Source: Paraspadella gotoi (lineage: Eukaryota; Chaetognatha). Taken from it: a stretch of DNA of 64,000 bases. The DNA lies in NCBI GenBank assembly GCA_051294375.1, contig CM119268.1, forward strand, positions 15,501,103 through 15,565,102, written 5' to 3'. Position numbers and translations under genes: made by a program. The notes under the pieces are model-generated. The model ran no database searches. It saw nothing but the letters and a program-made list of their open reading frames with translations, and was not told where the DNA came from. Positions within the stretch are counted from its first letter, which is position 1; every line of letters starts with the position of its first letter. Positions 1 through 14,144 of the stretch are shown in pieces.

Positions 1-1470
<1,470 letters not shown>

Positions 1471-2000
1471 ATTCTGGACGTGGAATCGTTTGCGGGTCGC
1501 GCGCGAGGTCTCCACATTCAGCGAGGATCCTCGACCATTGAGGACGAGATTGATGACGAGAAAGGCGAGGGATGACGAGGACGACGATAACGACGAAGGA
1601 CCGAGAGAAGAGGGACAACACAGATGTGGATTACGACGACGACGACGACGAAAAAAAGCGTCAATGTCTGAAAACTGAGAAAAGTAAATCTATTTTCAAG
1701 ATTTTTTTTTTGAAATGACGACAACGGCGCGAAATTTCTCCAATTTGGCAAAGACGACGTAGATGACGACAAAGACCATAATGTCCGGAGAATCTCATTT
1801 CGATCCACCGAGGACGCCTCGACGCAACCTTCACCCCGTCCACCAGCTCCACCTCCCCCCCCCACAGCCTACCAAAGTTCCTCTGGTTCCTCCTTCAATG
1901 TGGCCCAAGATAATTCAGGCGCCACTTATCAGCTCCACAAATCACTCCTCCTCTTAACGACCACCGGGGTGGGAGAGAGGGAGAGAGAGAGAGAGAGAGG
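1471..2000 (+). pseudogene. Exon-like coding remnant with broken frames
   Basis: Exon-like sequence follows a plausible acceptor (TTTTGTCCAG ending at 1470). One frame from 1471 reads ILDVESFAGRARGLHIQRG and then SSTIEDEIDDEKGEG before a TGA at 1573. Acidic coding-like sequence continues in shifted frames: DVDYDDDDDEKKRQCLK at about 1625-1675, then KFLQFGKDDVDDDKDHNVRR, then STEDASTQPSPRPP and AYQSSSGSSFNVAQDNSG up to about 1955. A good donor (GGTAAGT) sits at 2000. At least two indels are needed to join these pieces. It may be an exon of a large gene with sequencing indels, or a decayed pseudogene. I do not recognise the family, and part of the acidic composition comes from GAC/GAT triplet repeats. 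Confidence 0.35.
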
Positions 2001-2335
2001 GGTAAGTCTTTGGAGGAGAAAGAAAAAGGAGGAGGGGGCGGGGGGTTTGTGACTCAGGTGGACCTCGAATGGATGACCGCCGGGGGCTCTAAGCGCGGTC
2101 CCCCTTCTCCTCCCCCACATCTTTTAGTCTTTCTTTGCCGCGAACCACGAGACCGGGAGAAGGTGGCGCATTGTTGTCCTCTTCGTCATCGTCATCGCTT
2201 TTGTCGTCTCAGGCGTTATTATCTTGGAAAAGATTTGAAAAATTAAACTTAAACGTCGTCCTTTTTAAATTGTTCTTGACTTTGAAATACATTTCATGTA
2301 ACAGGTGAATGGAATATGTATCAGTTAAATCGAAT

Positions 2336-2382
<47 letters not shown>

Positions 2383-3016
2383 CCACGTCTCGTGATTGGG
2401 TCGTCATTAGTGTCGTTGTTCGTCCAACGTCTTTTGTTTGTGAAGTCGAGTCAAATCACGTGACTCTTTTGCAGTGTGAGGTCAAAGATCGCGCGAGAGA
2501 GTCTCTTTGTTGGCGACGTGATTAGCGGCGTTCAAACTATTGATCAAATCTAATCGGAACCGCACATTTAAAGAATTTACCTGTTCACAAAATTATAATT
2601 ATGCAATCTACATATTGCGTTAACACAACTAACTTTAGCTGTTTCTACGTTAAAATAGGATTCCTGATCAATTCGTGAGAGCGAACGTTCAAATTCATGA
2701 TCCGCATTTGCCACCACGGGTCTCATATTTGCCCGTAAAATCTGAAAACATGACAAAGACCCGCGAAGGAAAAGAAAAGTTAAATGTCAGGCGCATATTC
2801 TCGTCTCTCTCTCCCTCTCTCTCGTTTGTGACATTCGATTTTATGACCCTTCCCTTGAATGGCGCTTCCTTTGTGGCGTGAAGGTCATTTCGGGACCCGA
2901 GACGCAGAAAGTCGCGTCGGTTACCGTAGGTGGCGCGGGTGACGGAGTTCAAATTCGAACCTTCATATTTTTATTTTTAACGGCGCATTATTTAACCTAA
3001 TTTTCGCATTCTTTGC

Positions 3017-3127
<111 letters not shown>

Positions 3128-3404
3128 AAATTTCCAAATGGTTTTATATGTCTTATTTCATTCTTATTAGTTTATTTTGGCGTTTAGATTTATTTAGTTT
3201 ATGACAGTTACACTGAGTTGTAACTAAGTGTTAACATCCCGAAAATGGACCAAGTCGAAAATTGTTCTCCGCATGGAACCGATGATCAATTTTTGGGTGA
3301 CCGACATGGAAATTCGGCCACCAGCCTCACTGCGGGGGTTCCATGAGAGAGAAAGCAATGATTGTCCCGGAATGATTGGATCGCTGATGGGGACGAAGAC
3401 GAAT

Positions 3405-3513
<109 letters not shown>

Positions 3514-4031
3514 AAAAAATCAATTGACTTAAAAATTAAATACTTAATATGGCAAAAAATACAACATTCAAAAAGAATTTTAGAATGAATGACTTGATTT
3601 TATTTCGCTTAAATATTGTTTACGGAAATGAATCAATCGAAAAATATTTATTTACAGGAGTGTACAGTCATCGATCGATCGGGAACTTTTAGTCGAAAAG
3701 TTTTCGCAATCACGATTTATTCACACGAATCAAATTTTGATAAAAATCAACAGCGAAAATCTTCACTACGTATGTTCATTGTTTTCAATTCGCGTAGCGC
3801 GGTATTGAAGATATTTGATATTTACAAATTACAACACTTTTCCTATTGCGTCCACAATGTGACGTTAAAGCGTAGAACAAATACTTAATATTTACGTCTT
3901 AACTCATTTTTTTTTTCATGGCATTCGAAAATCAGGAATGAGTCAGCTCCAGCTCCATCTCTCTGTCTCATCCTCCTCATTCCCCAATTCCTCAATCATC
4001 TTTTCCTGTTCTTACCTTTGTCAATACTTTC

Positions 4032-4280
<249 letters not shown>

Positions 4281-4445
4281 ATAACATAAATAATTCAGGA
4301 GAAAATGAAGTAGCAAAACAATATTTAACCTATTTATATATTTACGTTGTTATTGTCTTCCTCTTGAATTCTTTTTTTTCCCTCCTTCACTCCACACTAC
4401 TACATATTACTCTCCGCATCTCCACACTTTTCTCTCTCCTTCTCT

Positions 4446-5658
4446 TCACGTCCTCTCCTCGTTCCATCTCCGATCAATCTCCCTCCTCGTCTTCTCCCTC
4501 TCGTCGTCGTCTTCGTCGTCGTCGTCGTCGCCCTCTTCGTCTTCGCCGGTTCTCAGTAGAAACAGAACTCCGGTGACGATGTAGACGAGGATGGTGAAGA
4601 AGGCGAGGTAACAGGTCCACCCGATCTCGTAACTCGCGTTGCCAAGCTGCTTCCATCTGATTGGTGAAAAGGGAAATCTTTACCGCTATGAATCTTCATG
4701 TCCTTTTTTTTTTTAAATAATAACAGAAAAAAAAAACTACGACAAAAAAAAAATTAAAAAACTAAAAAAAAAATGAATTACGAAGTTTTAAAAAAAATTA
4801 ATAAATTGTACATTTTTACAAAATATTACGAAGAAATATAAACAAATAAATCGAGGTAAAATAAAAAAGTGAACGAACCTCTTAAGGATAATGTCCATGA
4901 ACTCCAGCTTGATGACGGTACACCAAATGCCGACGACGATGAGGTTGAAGAGGGCGATAGTTAGAAACACCAAGGCCACGGCGAATCGCCCTCTGAGTAT
5001 TAATTAATAGCAACATTTATTGGTAAATGATTAAAAATAAACAAACGGTTCGAGACAACCATTTCTAACCTCTTCCCGTATTTGTTGAATCGATCTGTCA
5101 TCGACTGACAACAGCCCAAGATGATCCCGACCAAGCTGAGCGCGAGACCGCAGGCAGAGAAGAACTGACAGGTGATGAGCCATCGCGGCGCCTGCACCCG
5201 CGTCCAGTAGTCCGTCGAATCCTCGGGGATCTTTTCGAACTCTGGGATGCTCAGAAAACACCAGGGGATTTCCTGAGAAGTGAGGAGAAAAGTCGTTCAA
5301 AAAATGCCGACGTTTTTCTCGAGTTAATTTGTCATTTGACAAAAATGTTCTTTGGCCAGTATATGAAACCAAGCTGCACGCCAATCTTGGTCTTGGGTTG
5401 TGGTCAGTAAACGTTTATTCATTCATAATTACAGCCAGATTACCAATCCGTTCGTGTCAGATTTGCTTCCCGGAGAATTTTCGCTCTCACCTTCTTGCAG
5501 ACGTAAAAAATTCCGAAATTCATGATCTGTCCCCTGAATTGTCCGGTCCCCACGTTGACGCCCCAAAAGGGCGTGATTGATGTCACGAAGTTCAACAAAA
5601 GCCCCAGCGACATCCCGATCACTCGCCATAGCAAAATGCAGGCGTCACGATCCGCCAT
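4446..5658 (-). CDS. Claudin-like four-transmembrane protein
   Basis: Four exons on the minus strand (5658-5491, 5272-5070, 4992-4879, 4656-4446) with GT-AG introns join in frame to 231 residues. Helices are predicted at about 10-32, 85-110, 128-148 and 176-196, with a long first extracellular loop. That loop carries the claudin/PMP22/EMP signature: Trp32, then GIF at 49-51, Cys54 and Cys61, close to the family W-GLW-C-C pattern. QAPRW before helix 2 matches the conserved basic residue at that point in claudins. The cytoplasmic tail is very acidic (about 200-213), encoded by GAC/GAT triplets, and has no clear C-terminal PDZ ligand. The family forms paracellular barriers or acts as membrane adaptors. 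The exact subfamily (claudin, clc-like, PMP22-like) is unresolved. The start is the first ATG of the frame and lies just before the first helix. Confidence 0.85.
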
Positions 5659-5974
5659 TTTTTTTTTTAAACAAAAATCAGAGTTGGAGGAGGCTTGGCG
5701 AATTTTATTTTTTTTATAATCGTTCGCACATGCAATTTTAAATTACCAATGTGCTGTTTTCGTTACATAAATTGAAACAACGCTGTTGCTTTCAATTTGA
5801 CAAAGTAAACAAATTGAAACTTAAAATTTAAGTTTGTATAGACTTTTTAGAAGTTTTTGAAATTTTTAAAAGCTGAGAGAATGCGAAGAGGTGCTGCTTC
5901 ACAACGGACGAAGCGAATCTCGAGAGGGGACGATTATCTTATCAGGATTCGAGAAAAAAAATAAGGAATGGAAG
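5659..5974. other. Intergenic, 5' of the claudin-like gene
   Basis: An AT-rich stretch upstream of the minus-strand claudin-like gene, presumably holding its promoter. I see no convincing TATA box or other motif, and no gene. Confidence 0.5.
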
Positions 5975-8165
5975 ACGAGGGGCTTGGGATTCGGGGCAAA
6001 GTCCGACTGGAATGGAAGAAGGAAGTGTGAGAGGGGAGAAGTGGGAAGTGTGAGAAGGGGGAGGTGGGAAGTGCGAGAGGGAGGAAGTGTGAGAGGGTGG
6101 TATGGGGGAGCAGAATAGTGGGAGAGAAGATAGAGGAAAAATAATAAACGATCTTCAGATGAGGGCAAAGTCCGACTAGAATGGAATTAGGAAGTATGAG
6201 ATGGGGAAGTGGAAAGTGTGAAAGGGGGAAGTGGGAAGCGTGAGAGGGCGAGGAGCAAAAAGCGGGAGAGAAGAATAAGGAAAATAATAAAGGTCTTCAG
6301 ATAGGGGCAAAGTCCGACTAGAATGGAATTAGGAAGTATGAGATGGGGGAAGTGGAAAGTGTGAAAGGGGGGAAGTGGGAAGCGTGAGAGGGGGGAGCAA
6401 AAAGCGGGAGAGAAGAATGAGGAAAATAATAAAGGTCTTCAGATAGGGCCAAAGTCCGACTAGAATGGAATTAGGAATGTATGAGTGGGGAAGTGGAAAG
6501 TGTGAAGGAGGGGGAAGAAGGGGAAGCGGTGAGAGGGGGGAGCAAAAGCGGGAGAGAAGTATGAGGAAAATAATAAAGTCTTCAGATAGAGGGCAAAGTC
6601 CGACCTAGAATGGAATTTAGGAAGTTATGAGATGGGTGAATGAATAGTGCTGAAAGGGGGAAGGGAAGCGTGAGAGGGGGGGACACAAATAGCGTGGAGA
6701 GAGATATGAGAAATTAATAAGAAAGGTCTTCAGATAGGGGAAAGTCCGACTAGAATGGAATAGGAAGTATGAGATGGGGAAGTGGAAGTGTGAAAGGGGG
6801 GAAGTGGGAAAGCTCGAGAGGGGGAGCAAAAAGCGGGAGAAGAATAGGAAATAGAAAGGTCTTCAGATAGGGAAAGTCCGACTAAGAATGGAAATTAGGA
6901 AGTATGAGATGGGGGAAGTGGAAAGTGTGAAAGGGGGAAGTGGAAGCGTGAGAGTGGAGGAAAAAAGCGGGGAGAGAGGAATAAGGAAAATAATAAAGGT
7001 CTTCAGATATGGGCAAAGTCCGACTAGAATGGAATTAGGAAGTATGAGATGGGGGAAGTGAAAGGGGGGAAGTGGGAAGCGTGAGAGGAGGGAGCAAAAA
7101 GCGGGAGAGAAGAATAAGGAAAATAATAAAGGTCTTCAGATAGGGGCAAAGTCCGACTAGAATGGAATTAGAAGTATGAGATGGGGGAAGTGGAAAGTGT
7201 GAAGAGGGGGGAAGTGGGAAGCGTGAGAGGGGGGAATGCAAAAAGCGCGGAGAGAAGAATAAAGGAAAATAATAAAGATCTTCAAGATAGGGCCAAAGTC
7301 CGACTTAGAATGGAATTAGGAAGTTATGAGATGGGGAAGGTGGAAAGTGTGAAGAGGGGGGAAGTGGGAAGCGGTGAGAGGGGGAAGCAAAAGCGGAGAG
7401 AGAAGAATGAGGAAAATAATAAAGGTTCTTCAGATAGGAGCCAAAGTCCGACTAGAATGGAATTAGGAATGTATGAGATGGGGAAGTGGAAAGTTGAAAG
7501 GGAAAGAGGGGTAAGCGTGAGAGGGGGGAACAAATAGTGGGAGAAATATGAGGAAAATTAATAAGAATCTTCAGATAGAGGGCAAAGTCCGGACCTAGAA
7601 TGGAATTAGGAAGTATGAGATGGGAAGTGGGAAGTGATGAAAGGGGGGAATTGGGAAGCGTGAGAGGGGGAGCAAAAAGCGGGAGAAGAATGAGGAAATA
7701 AGAAAGGTCTTCAGATAGGGAAAAATCCGAACTGAAGAAGGAATTAGGAAGTATTGAGATGGGGGAAGTGGAAGTGTGAAAGGGGGAAGTGGGAAAGCGT
7801 CGAGAGGGGGAGCAAAAAGCGGGAGAGGAATAAGGAAAATAATAAAGGTCTTCAGATATGGGCAAAGTCCGACTAGAATGGAATTAGGAAGTATGAGATG
7901 GGGGAAGTGAAAGTGTGAAAGGGGAAGTGGAAGCGTGAGAGGATTGAGCAAAAAGCGGAGAGAAAGAATAAGGAAAATAATAAAGGTCTTCAGATAGGGG
8001 CAAAGTCCGACTAGAATGGAATTAGGATGTATGAGATGGGGGAAGTGGAAAGTGGTGAAAGGGGGGAAGTGGGAAGCGTGAGAGGGGGGAGCAAAAAGCG
8101 GGAGAGAAGAATGAGGAAAATAATAAAGATCTTCAGATAGGGGAAAAATCCGACTTGAATGTGAT
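5975..8165. repeat. ~141-bp satellite array, about 16 units
   Basis: A tandem array anchored by the word AAAGTCCGACTAGAATGGAA. It recurs near 6000, 6166, 6308, 6454, 6596, 6743, 6880, 7015, 7148, 7298, 7444, 7584, 7725, 7866, 8004 and 8146, so the period is about 133-150 bp (the first interval is 166). Each unit also holds TCTTCAGATAGGGGCAA and a purine-rich block with GGGAAGTGGGAAGCGTGAGA. Units differ mostly by 1-base indels in G or A runs, as expected of long-read error or neutral drift. Open frames on both strands here come from the repeat and are not genes. Confidence 0.95.
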
Positions 8166-8169
8166 AAGG

Positions 8170-9299
8170 GGGGGGGGGAACCGGAGCGGCTTCGAATGTA
8201 GGATAAGTTATGCATGATTTGATTTGGCTTAAGTTAAAAATTGAATGTACTTTGTCTATAAGTAAAATGAGAGGAAACAGAATGTTACCGTCAAGTTTTG
8301 GGGAATGCCCACTATGATCTGGTTTTCTAGAGAGAAAAGTGGAAGCGAAAATTTTCGAATTTAAAAAAGAACTCTGAATGAAAAGGAACATAGAATTGGG
8401 AAATAGTCGTGTAACGATTTTAATAAAGCTAAGAACGCGTTAAGTATATATATATATATCGATCTCTTTCTCTTATATAAAATATGCGTAAAAATGAATG
8501 GTTGTATTTATTTTGTTATTCATGTTATGATTTCGTTGTGCAGCAATTTTCTTTCTTATGCCTCTTTTTTTATCGCGATAATAACTCGATTTCTTCTTTC
8601 TTATCAAAAGTTCATGGATTATATTTATAATATGAATTAGTTTTTCACAGTCATCTGTAATGAAGATCTATTATTAACCTCGATTTCTTGTATTTCACGG
8701 CATATTTTCGTTTGTCTTACCGGAAGTGAAAGATTATTTCTGCCTTTCGGCCTGCAAAAATTACTCAATTCTCTTTCGTTTCTTTTCAACACTTTATTTT
8801 TCCTCGAAACTTTTTTATGATAATCACGAATGCGATATCGTAAGAAGCTCAGCAAATTACAGGAACATAATCATGAAAACCGGTTCCCTTTTATTTCGAA
8901 AAACTACCTTTATTAGGAGTTGCTGAGTCAAAACTCGATCTGACTGCTTGTTGCTGGGTATCGCGTGACTCGAGCCCATCCCTTCCAACGCCAACAATTC
9001 CTTTCGTCGAAAATCTAAAAAAAAAAAATAAATACGGAAAATGATCATTCTTTAATTTTTTTTTTTTTTTTTTTAATACTGTTCACAATTTCGTCGAAAA
9101 GAACGGACGAAAAAGTTTTAAAAACGAGAGTTTTTTTTTCTAAACCCAAAGTGGACTTGCCCTAAATTAAAAAAAAAACCATGTTCATCATTCATGTCGA
9201 GTCTTCTTCGGTGCCCGGACCGCCAGGTTTAAAGATGATCTCGTTTGATTATTTCAAACTTTTTAAAACAAAAATAATTGGAAATTCAAAATTTCAGGA
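8170..9299. other. Gene-free, AT-rich
   Basis: Unique AT-rich sequence between the satellite and the MARVEL gene, with a short (AT)n at 8440-8458 and homopolymer A/T runs near 9050 and 9130. The last few hundred bases presumably include the MARVEL promoter and 5' UTR. An acceptor-like TTTCAG just before the ATG at 9300 may mean a non-coding first exon upstream. Confidence 0.5.
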
Positions 9300-10384
9300 A
9301 TGGAGGATACGGCGATCAGATTCGACAAATCCTACTTAAAAACATTGGATTTCGGTTTAAAAATTTGCGTCATAGTGAGTCGTTAAGCGATAAAGATTTG
9401 TTTTTATTAACTTAATATAATTTGTTTTTTTTCCTGCAGATCGCCTGCATCGTCGGAGCCATTTGCTCTGAAATTTCCATGAACACCACCTCGGGCTACT
9501 ACGAGTTCCACGCCTACACTGGACTAATTATGACGACCTGGCTTCTCATTCTCTACCTCTTCCGTTTTGTCTACAAGATCAAAATCCCGTGGTTCATCAT
9601 GGTAATTGGAAATGTTATCATGTTCTGATTCGGCAGCAAAGGCCTCTTCCAGTTAAATATTGAGTTCAGGCCTTCAGACTTTAGGCTTCCGCCCATGTGA
9701 CGTTGTGACAAGATGCTTCAATTATCTATTATAAGTTAAAAGCGATAAATGCTTAATTCAGAGAATAAGAACGTTTTTTTTTTTGCAACTCTTCTCTTCT
9801 TGTTTTTAGTTGCGCCGCGAGTACTCGCGGAGCAACTCTATAAGGCACTTGTCGGTCGGTCGGTCGGTCCGTCGGTTTACTACTGGCGCCGCCTTTTATT
9901 TTTTTATGATAAGTAAAAAGAAAAGTAATGCGGCGCAACACCTTGGAATAACCGTTCCTTGTTTCTTTTATCTGTAGGAAGCGGTTTACTGTGGCGTAAT
10001 GGCACTTTTAAATTTAATCGGAATGATATGTATGTTCGCGGCACCATGGTACCAAAACGGATCCCAGGCTGCTTCAATAGCGGCTGGGGTAAGATTTAAA
10101 TCGCTATTCTTTCTCAATAATAAATAGGACATAAATGTATTATTTTTACTTACATGTTCGCAATATTTCCTTGTAACCTAATTCTCTCCTTCCAATTATG
10201 CCCCTCATTCCCCGTGAAGATTTTTGCCCTCTTTGCGTGCGCGTGTTATGGCGTCGACGCCGCCCGGAAGTTCCTCACGTGGCGCACCGGCGTCATCGGA
10301 CCCGGAGCGGCGCCGTCCATGACCACGACGGCCTTTAGCGACACCGGACCGAAGACGAGCTCGCCGCCTCTACCCGCCTATTAA
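9300..10384 (+). CDS. MARVEL-domain four-transmembrane protein (CMTM/plasmolipin-like)
   Basis: Four exons (9300-9374, 9440-9601, 9978-10088, 10220-10384), all joined at phase 0 with GT-AG borders, give 170 residues. Four hydrophobic helices lie at about 16-36, 46-69, 79-101 and 107-129. Short loops, a polar Tyr-rich link before helix 2 (GYYEFHAYTG) and a helix 4 that ends in ACYGVDAARKFLTW fit the MARVEL fold. In the CMTM/plasmolipin/MAL families this domain sits in cholesterol-rich apical or vesicle membranes and helps membrane apposition and trafficking. The C-terminal 40 residues are Ser/Thr/Pro-rich and probably cytoplasmic. A better family name would need a profile search. The last acceptor (CCCCGTGAAG) is pyrimidine-poor but restores the frame and the fourth helix. 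Confidence 0.82.
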
Positions 10385-11317
10385 AGTGAAGATACTCTAG
10401 CGTCGGGCCGGATTGAATCTGCGATTTTGATGTAGTAACAAAAGACTGGGGAGACCATGCTTGAAGGACTGCGGGGTGTGGTCAAGGGAGAGAGGCAGGA
10501 GAATGAACTAAAATAGCGAGTATTTGCCTCTGTACATGATACAATTGTACATGTACATGTCGGCGCTTTTTTTTTCTCCAGCGTTGTTGGTTTTTACCAT
10601 TGACTAAAATATCAGGTCGATCTCGAGTTATTATTCAAATCGTGTTGGTTTTCCTTACCACAGTTGAATCTTAAATCTTAATGATATCTAGGTTCGTTTT
10701 CCGTTTCGCTTTTAATTAGTGACTCACGTCCACAATTACCACAGAGGGGATGGGAGAAATTTAGGTAACTCGGTTAAATTAAGATAATTTACGTATTATT
10801 AAATTTTACTTTTCCTTTTGCATACGAATTATTTTTAATCAAAACAAATTTACAGGCATGTTTTGATTAATACAAAAAATTATTCGTTCTTATGATATCG
10901 GTAAAAAAAAAAAAAATTTGTAAAAGATTTTATTGAGAATTGTATTCTGTATAGGCACTGTTCAAATTTTGATTTTCTCATCAGTAGATCTCGCGTTATT
11001 ATGTCCTTTTCACTTTGTTCATCTTAATAAATATATCACGTCATCCACATTTTCTTGCCTTTTTGTTTTCTATTGATTTAAAGCTTAAGAGAAAGAGAAA
11101 GATTTAAAAAAATTGACAGAACTATTAGTTAACCGTTATCCTCACCGTTCTAACTTTTTTGCTTGTCATTCGTTCCAATTGCATTCCTCATTTTTTTTCA
11201 TTTCTCGAAAGTCGCTTAACCGGAAAAGTACAGTGGTTGTAAAAAGAACGAGTTTGCTACCAGTGCGACCAGTAAAAAAATAATATAACAATTTCGTTGT
11301 ATTTTCGCATTTCTGTA
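10385..11317. other. 3' UTR and intergenic
   Basis: Follows the MARVEL stop codon. A canonical AATAAA at 11026-11031 is a plausible polyadenylation signal. The sequence is AT-rich and contains no other gene. The last ~100 bases precede the J-domain gene and should hold its promoter, but no TATA box or initiator is clear. Confidence 0.55.
11026..11031 (+). terminator. AATAAA polyadenylation signal, MARVEL gene
   Basis: Canonical hexamer about 640 bp after the MARVEL stop, on the same strand and upstream of the next gene. It implies a long 3' UTR if used. Confidence 0.4.
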
Positions 11318-13970
11318 ATGGAGCCATCGGTCGAACAATCCGGCTCGGTGAAATGGAGACTTAAAGGGAATGAATTGTACAAGAAAGGATTGGCCGAGGG
11401 CCTCTGCGACTCTCTTGCCAAAGACCGCCTCGTCAGAGCCTCCGCTGCTTACTACAAGGCTGTCAATCTGGCCGTCAACAACGAGGAAGAATCCAGGTTT
11501 TTATCTTCGCAATCCCTTGCCCTTGCGATGATTTTGTGACGATGATCTCCATAAATGGCGTCGTCGTCGTCGTTATCGTCGTTGTCATCGACGTTCTAAA
11601 TTAAAGATTCTCTAGGTCCGTCAAAACTGATATCTTGTTTGTTTACATTTTATATAAACAATATAAATTTATTTCTCTCTTTTTCTCACTCGCTGCCTCT
11701 TCTGATTCGTCCAGAATCGAGTTGAGCTCTGTAGCGGGTGAAAGTTAAGCGTTTCTCTCTCTCTCTTTGTTTTTGATTTTAAAAAAAATAGTTTTAGTAT
11801 CAAAGTTTGTCATGGGTCCAGATTTTTTTTTTATGCGATTGCGCCTATAAGCATGACACTTTCAGTTGTAACCCGGTGGCTCATTGAGTAAAGCAATCAG
11901 CTCATGCCCACTAGGTACCGGGTTCAACCCCGACCCGATACCTACCCTGCGGGAAACGTGAGGACGGCCGTAAGCCACCTTGGGGGCGTGGCAAACCCTC
12001 AAGCCTGGTTCCAAGCCCAGGACCCGCTCCATGGCTGCTAGAGGGAGTTATAGATGTTATGGATAGTCATCTTCAGCCCACTTAGCGCCTTATCCTCATA
12101 ATGGATTTAAGATTGTTTTTTATTGTAACAAAGTCTCGGTTTCGTATCACTTTTTAGTTCAGCCTACAAGAATCTCGGAATTGTCTATTGGAAAATTTCC
12201 CAAAAAACCGAGAAAAATACGGAAAAAGGCCGTAAGGAGGCATTTTTCTATCAGAAGGAGGCCGTCAAGTATCTCTCCGGTTCTCGGAGATTCGGCGCGG
12301 ATCCTAGAAGCCTTAAGAATCAAGACTGGCTGGACAAAGTTGACTCGCTTGTCGTTCAAGTATTGCGCGACGCGGACTTGCAGTTTAGGGAGCAGCTTCC
12401 TTTGAAGGTTAATACATAGTAATAATCCACTAAATCATCATTAATACATAATGAAGAACAAAATCATAATTAATACATTATTATGAACTAAATAAATTCA
12501 ACTTTCTTTTTATTCGGTTTTTTGTTTTGTTCTTTTTTTTAAGTCTCGAATCGGTCGAATCTACGAGCTTTTTAATCAGCTCGAGCTCAAGAGTTGTTGC
12601 GTGGATATTTTGATAGAACTGATTAAAAATATCTTTCATGAGGCCGTTATATGCCGAGAAGACACCGACTTCAAGACAGCCATCTATTGGTTGAACGAAG
12701 TGAGAAGACCTTTGGAAGATTCCCTTGTAATTTTAAAACAAATCGGTGAGGTTTTAAAGGGAAAAGAAATTTAATAGAAAACAAAGCTTTGTTTAAAGTT
12801 AATAGAATATTTTTTATGTGAGTTTGAATACAGTAAAAGATAATAATAATCTCAAAACATATAAATCTTTGCTGTAGAAACCGATTCGTCGCTAAAAGCT
12901 GATTTGGAAGTAAAAAAAGAAGAAGTGGCATTAGAACTCTGCATCGCGGAATCTAATCAAGCCATCAGCGTCGGCCAGGAGTTGTTCACTGAGCATTTCT
13001 ACGGATCTGAGTCCTTGAATATGATCGCCATTTACGAAGCCCTGGACTGGTTCAAGAAGGCAGCTCTAATATCGAGAGGTGGTAAAACAATACAAAACTC
13101 TGGTGCTGAACGCATTGTTATAAATAGTTTTTTCTTTGCTTCAGACAACTCTGCCTTGGAACAAGAAGCAAGCGCTTCTCATTTCATCGGCTTCATTTAC
13201 GAAAAGATTTTTAAATTAAATGGCAAAGCGAAAGAATATTACATGAGAGTAAGAGAATAAAATAGAGAAAACGGTTTAGATATGAGTTGCTTTATTTGTT
13301 TTTGTTTTTTTGTTGTTTTTTTTAATAGGTGATGCATCTCGTCGATGCTTGTGGAAACGCTCAATACTTTCAGAGCAAAATTTGGTACAAAGACACAATG
13401 AAGTCTCTTCAAGAGTTTCAAGCTCAAGCTTTGAGACGTGATGAACAGGAAAAACAAAAGGCGAAACAAAAATATTTGGATGACTTGAAGGTTAATAAGA
13501 TATTCTATAAAATTTTATCAAAAGTTTATAGAAATTATTCTTGCTACATTGTATATATATTAGGAAGACATCGATAAAATAAAAGAAGCAAACAAGAACG
13601 AGTACGAATTCATCAAATATCTATACACAAATCATCCTCCTAAGGCCGATGAGGATAGCTGGAAGTTTAAAATACCTTCTGATATGGAACGGATGAAAGT
13701 AAACACCAAATTTAATACCTTAGCTTTACTTCTTAAAAATAACCAAGGTGAAAATTAATAAGGAATTTGTCTCTTCAGGAACTTATGGATATAGACATGA
13801 CATCAGAGACTAAAAAGGAGAAGAAAAAGCTTTTAATTCGGGCTGTACATGATTATCATCCTGACAAAAATCTTTCTCAAGAAGACGACGAAGAAAGCAA
13901 AAAATGGAAAGTTTTTGCAGAGTTTATAACACAGTCAATAAATTTTTATTATGAAAGTTTGAAGGGTTAA
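11318..13970 (+). CDS. Helical-repeat protein with C-terminal J-like domain, copy A
   Basis: Eight exons (11318-11496, 12158-12407, 12544-12745, 12878-13078, 13145-13248, 13329-13490, 13564-13698, 13779-13970) join without a frame break to 474 residues. The N-terminal three quarters are helical and look TPR- or MIT-like: WRLKGNELYKKG near residue 13, SAYKNLGIVYWK near 61, AIYWLNEVRRPLED and IYEALDWFKKAAL further on. The last exon has a J-domain core, HDYHPDKN, with the HPD triad at about 438-440 between two basic or aromatic helices. HPD stimulates Hsp70 ATPase in DnaJ/Hsp40 proteins, so a co-chaperone role is inferred. A J domain at the extreme C terminus resembles the auxilin layout, but no clathrin or tensin parts are seen. 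There is no signal peptide or membrane segment. The neighbouring gene at 14145 is a paralogue. Confidence 0.82.
11866..12118 (+). mobile_element. tRNA-derived SINE in intron 1 of J-domain gene A
   Basis: A box-like TGGCTCATTGA at 11877-11887 and a perfect B box GGTTCAACCC at 11921-11930 are spaced 34 bp apart, as in a tRNA-type pol III promoter. A ~185-bp non-tRNA body follows, GC-rich and unlike the AT-rich intron, and it ends near a T-rich tail (about 12110-12122). The sequence does not fold as an intact tRNA, so a SINE is more likely than a tRNA gene. I cannot define target-site duplications with confidence. Confidence 0.7.
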
Positions 13971-14144
13971 TGTCTAATATTTTTTCCTTCTTTTCTTTGC
14001 AATAATTACTTTGTTTTATATTTATGTAAATTTCCATTAATTTTATTTCTTCACTTTTTTTTTGCTGTTTTTTCTTGGAGCGTTCTTAAAAATCTTTGAT
14101 TTAATCTGCTAATGTCAATTAGATTCTATCTTAAAAGTTTCATC

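Noticed and set aside
5891-8391. Several overlapping open frames of 70-200 residues on both strands
   Set aside because: They lie in the ~141-bp satellite. The peptides simply repeat with the unit (for example PLSRFPLPP) and shift frame with each indel.
11866-11940. A functional tRNA gene
   Set aside because: A and B boxes are present, but the acceptor and anticodon stems do not pair, and a SINE-like body follows.
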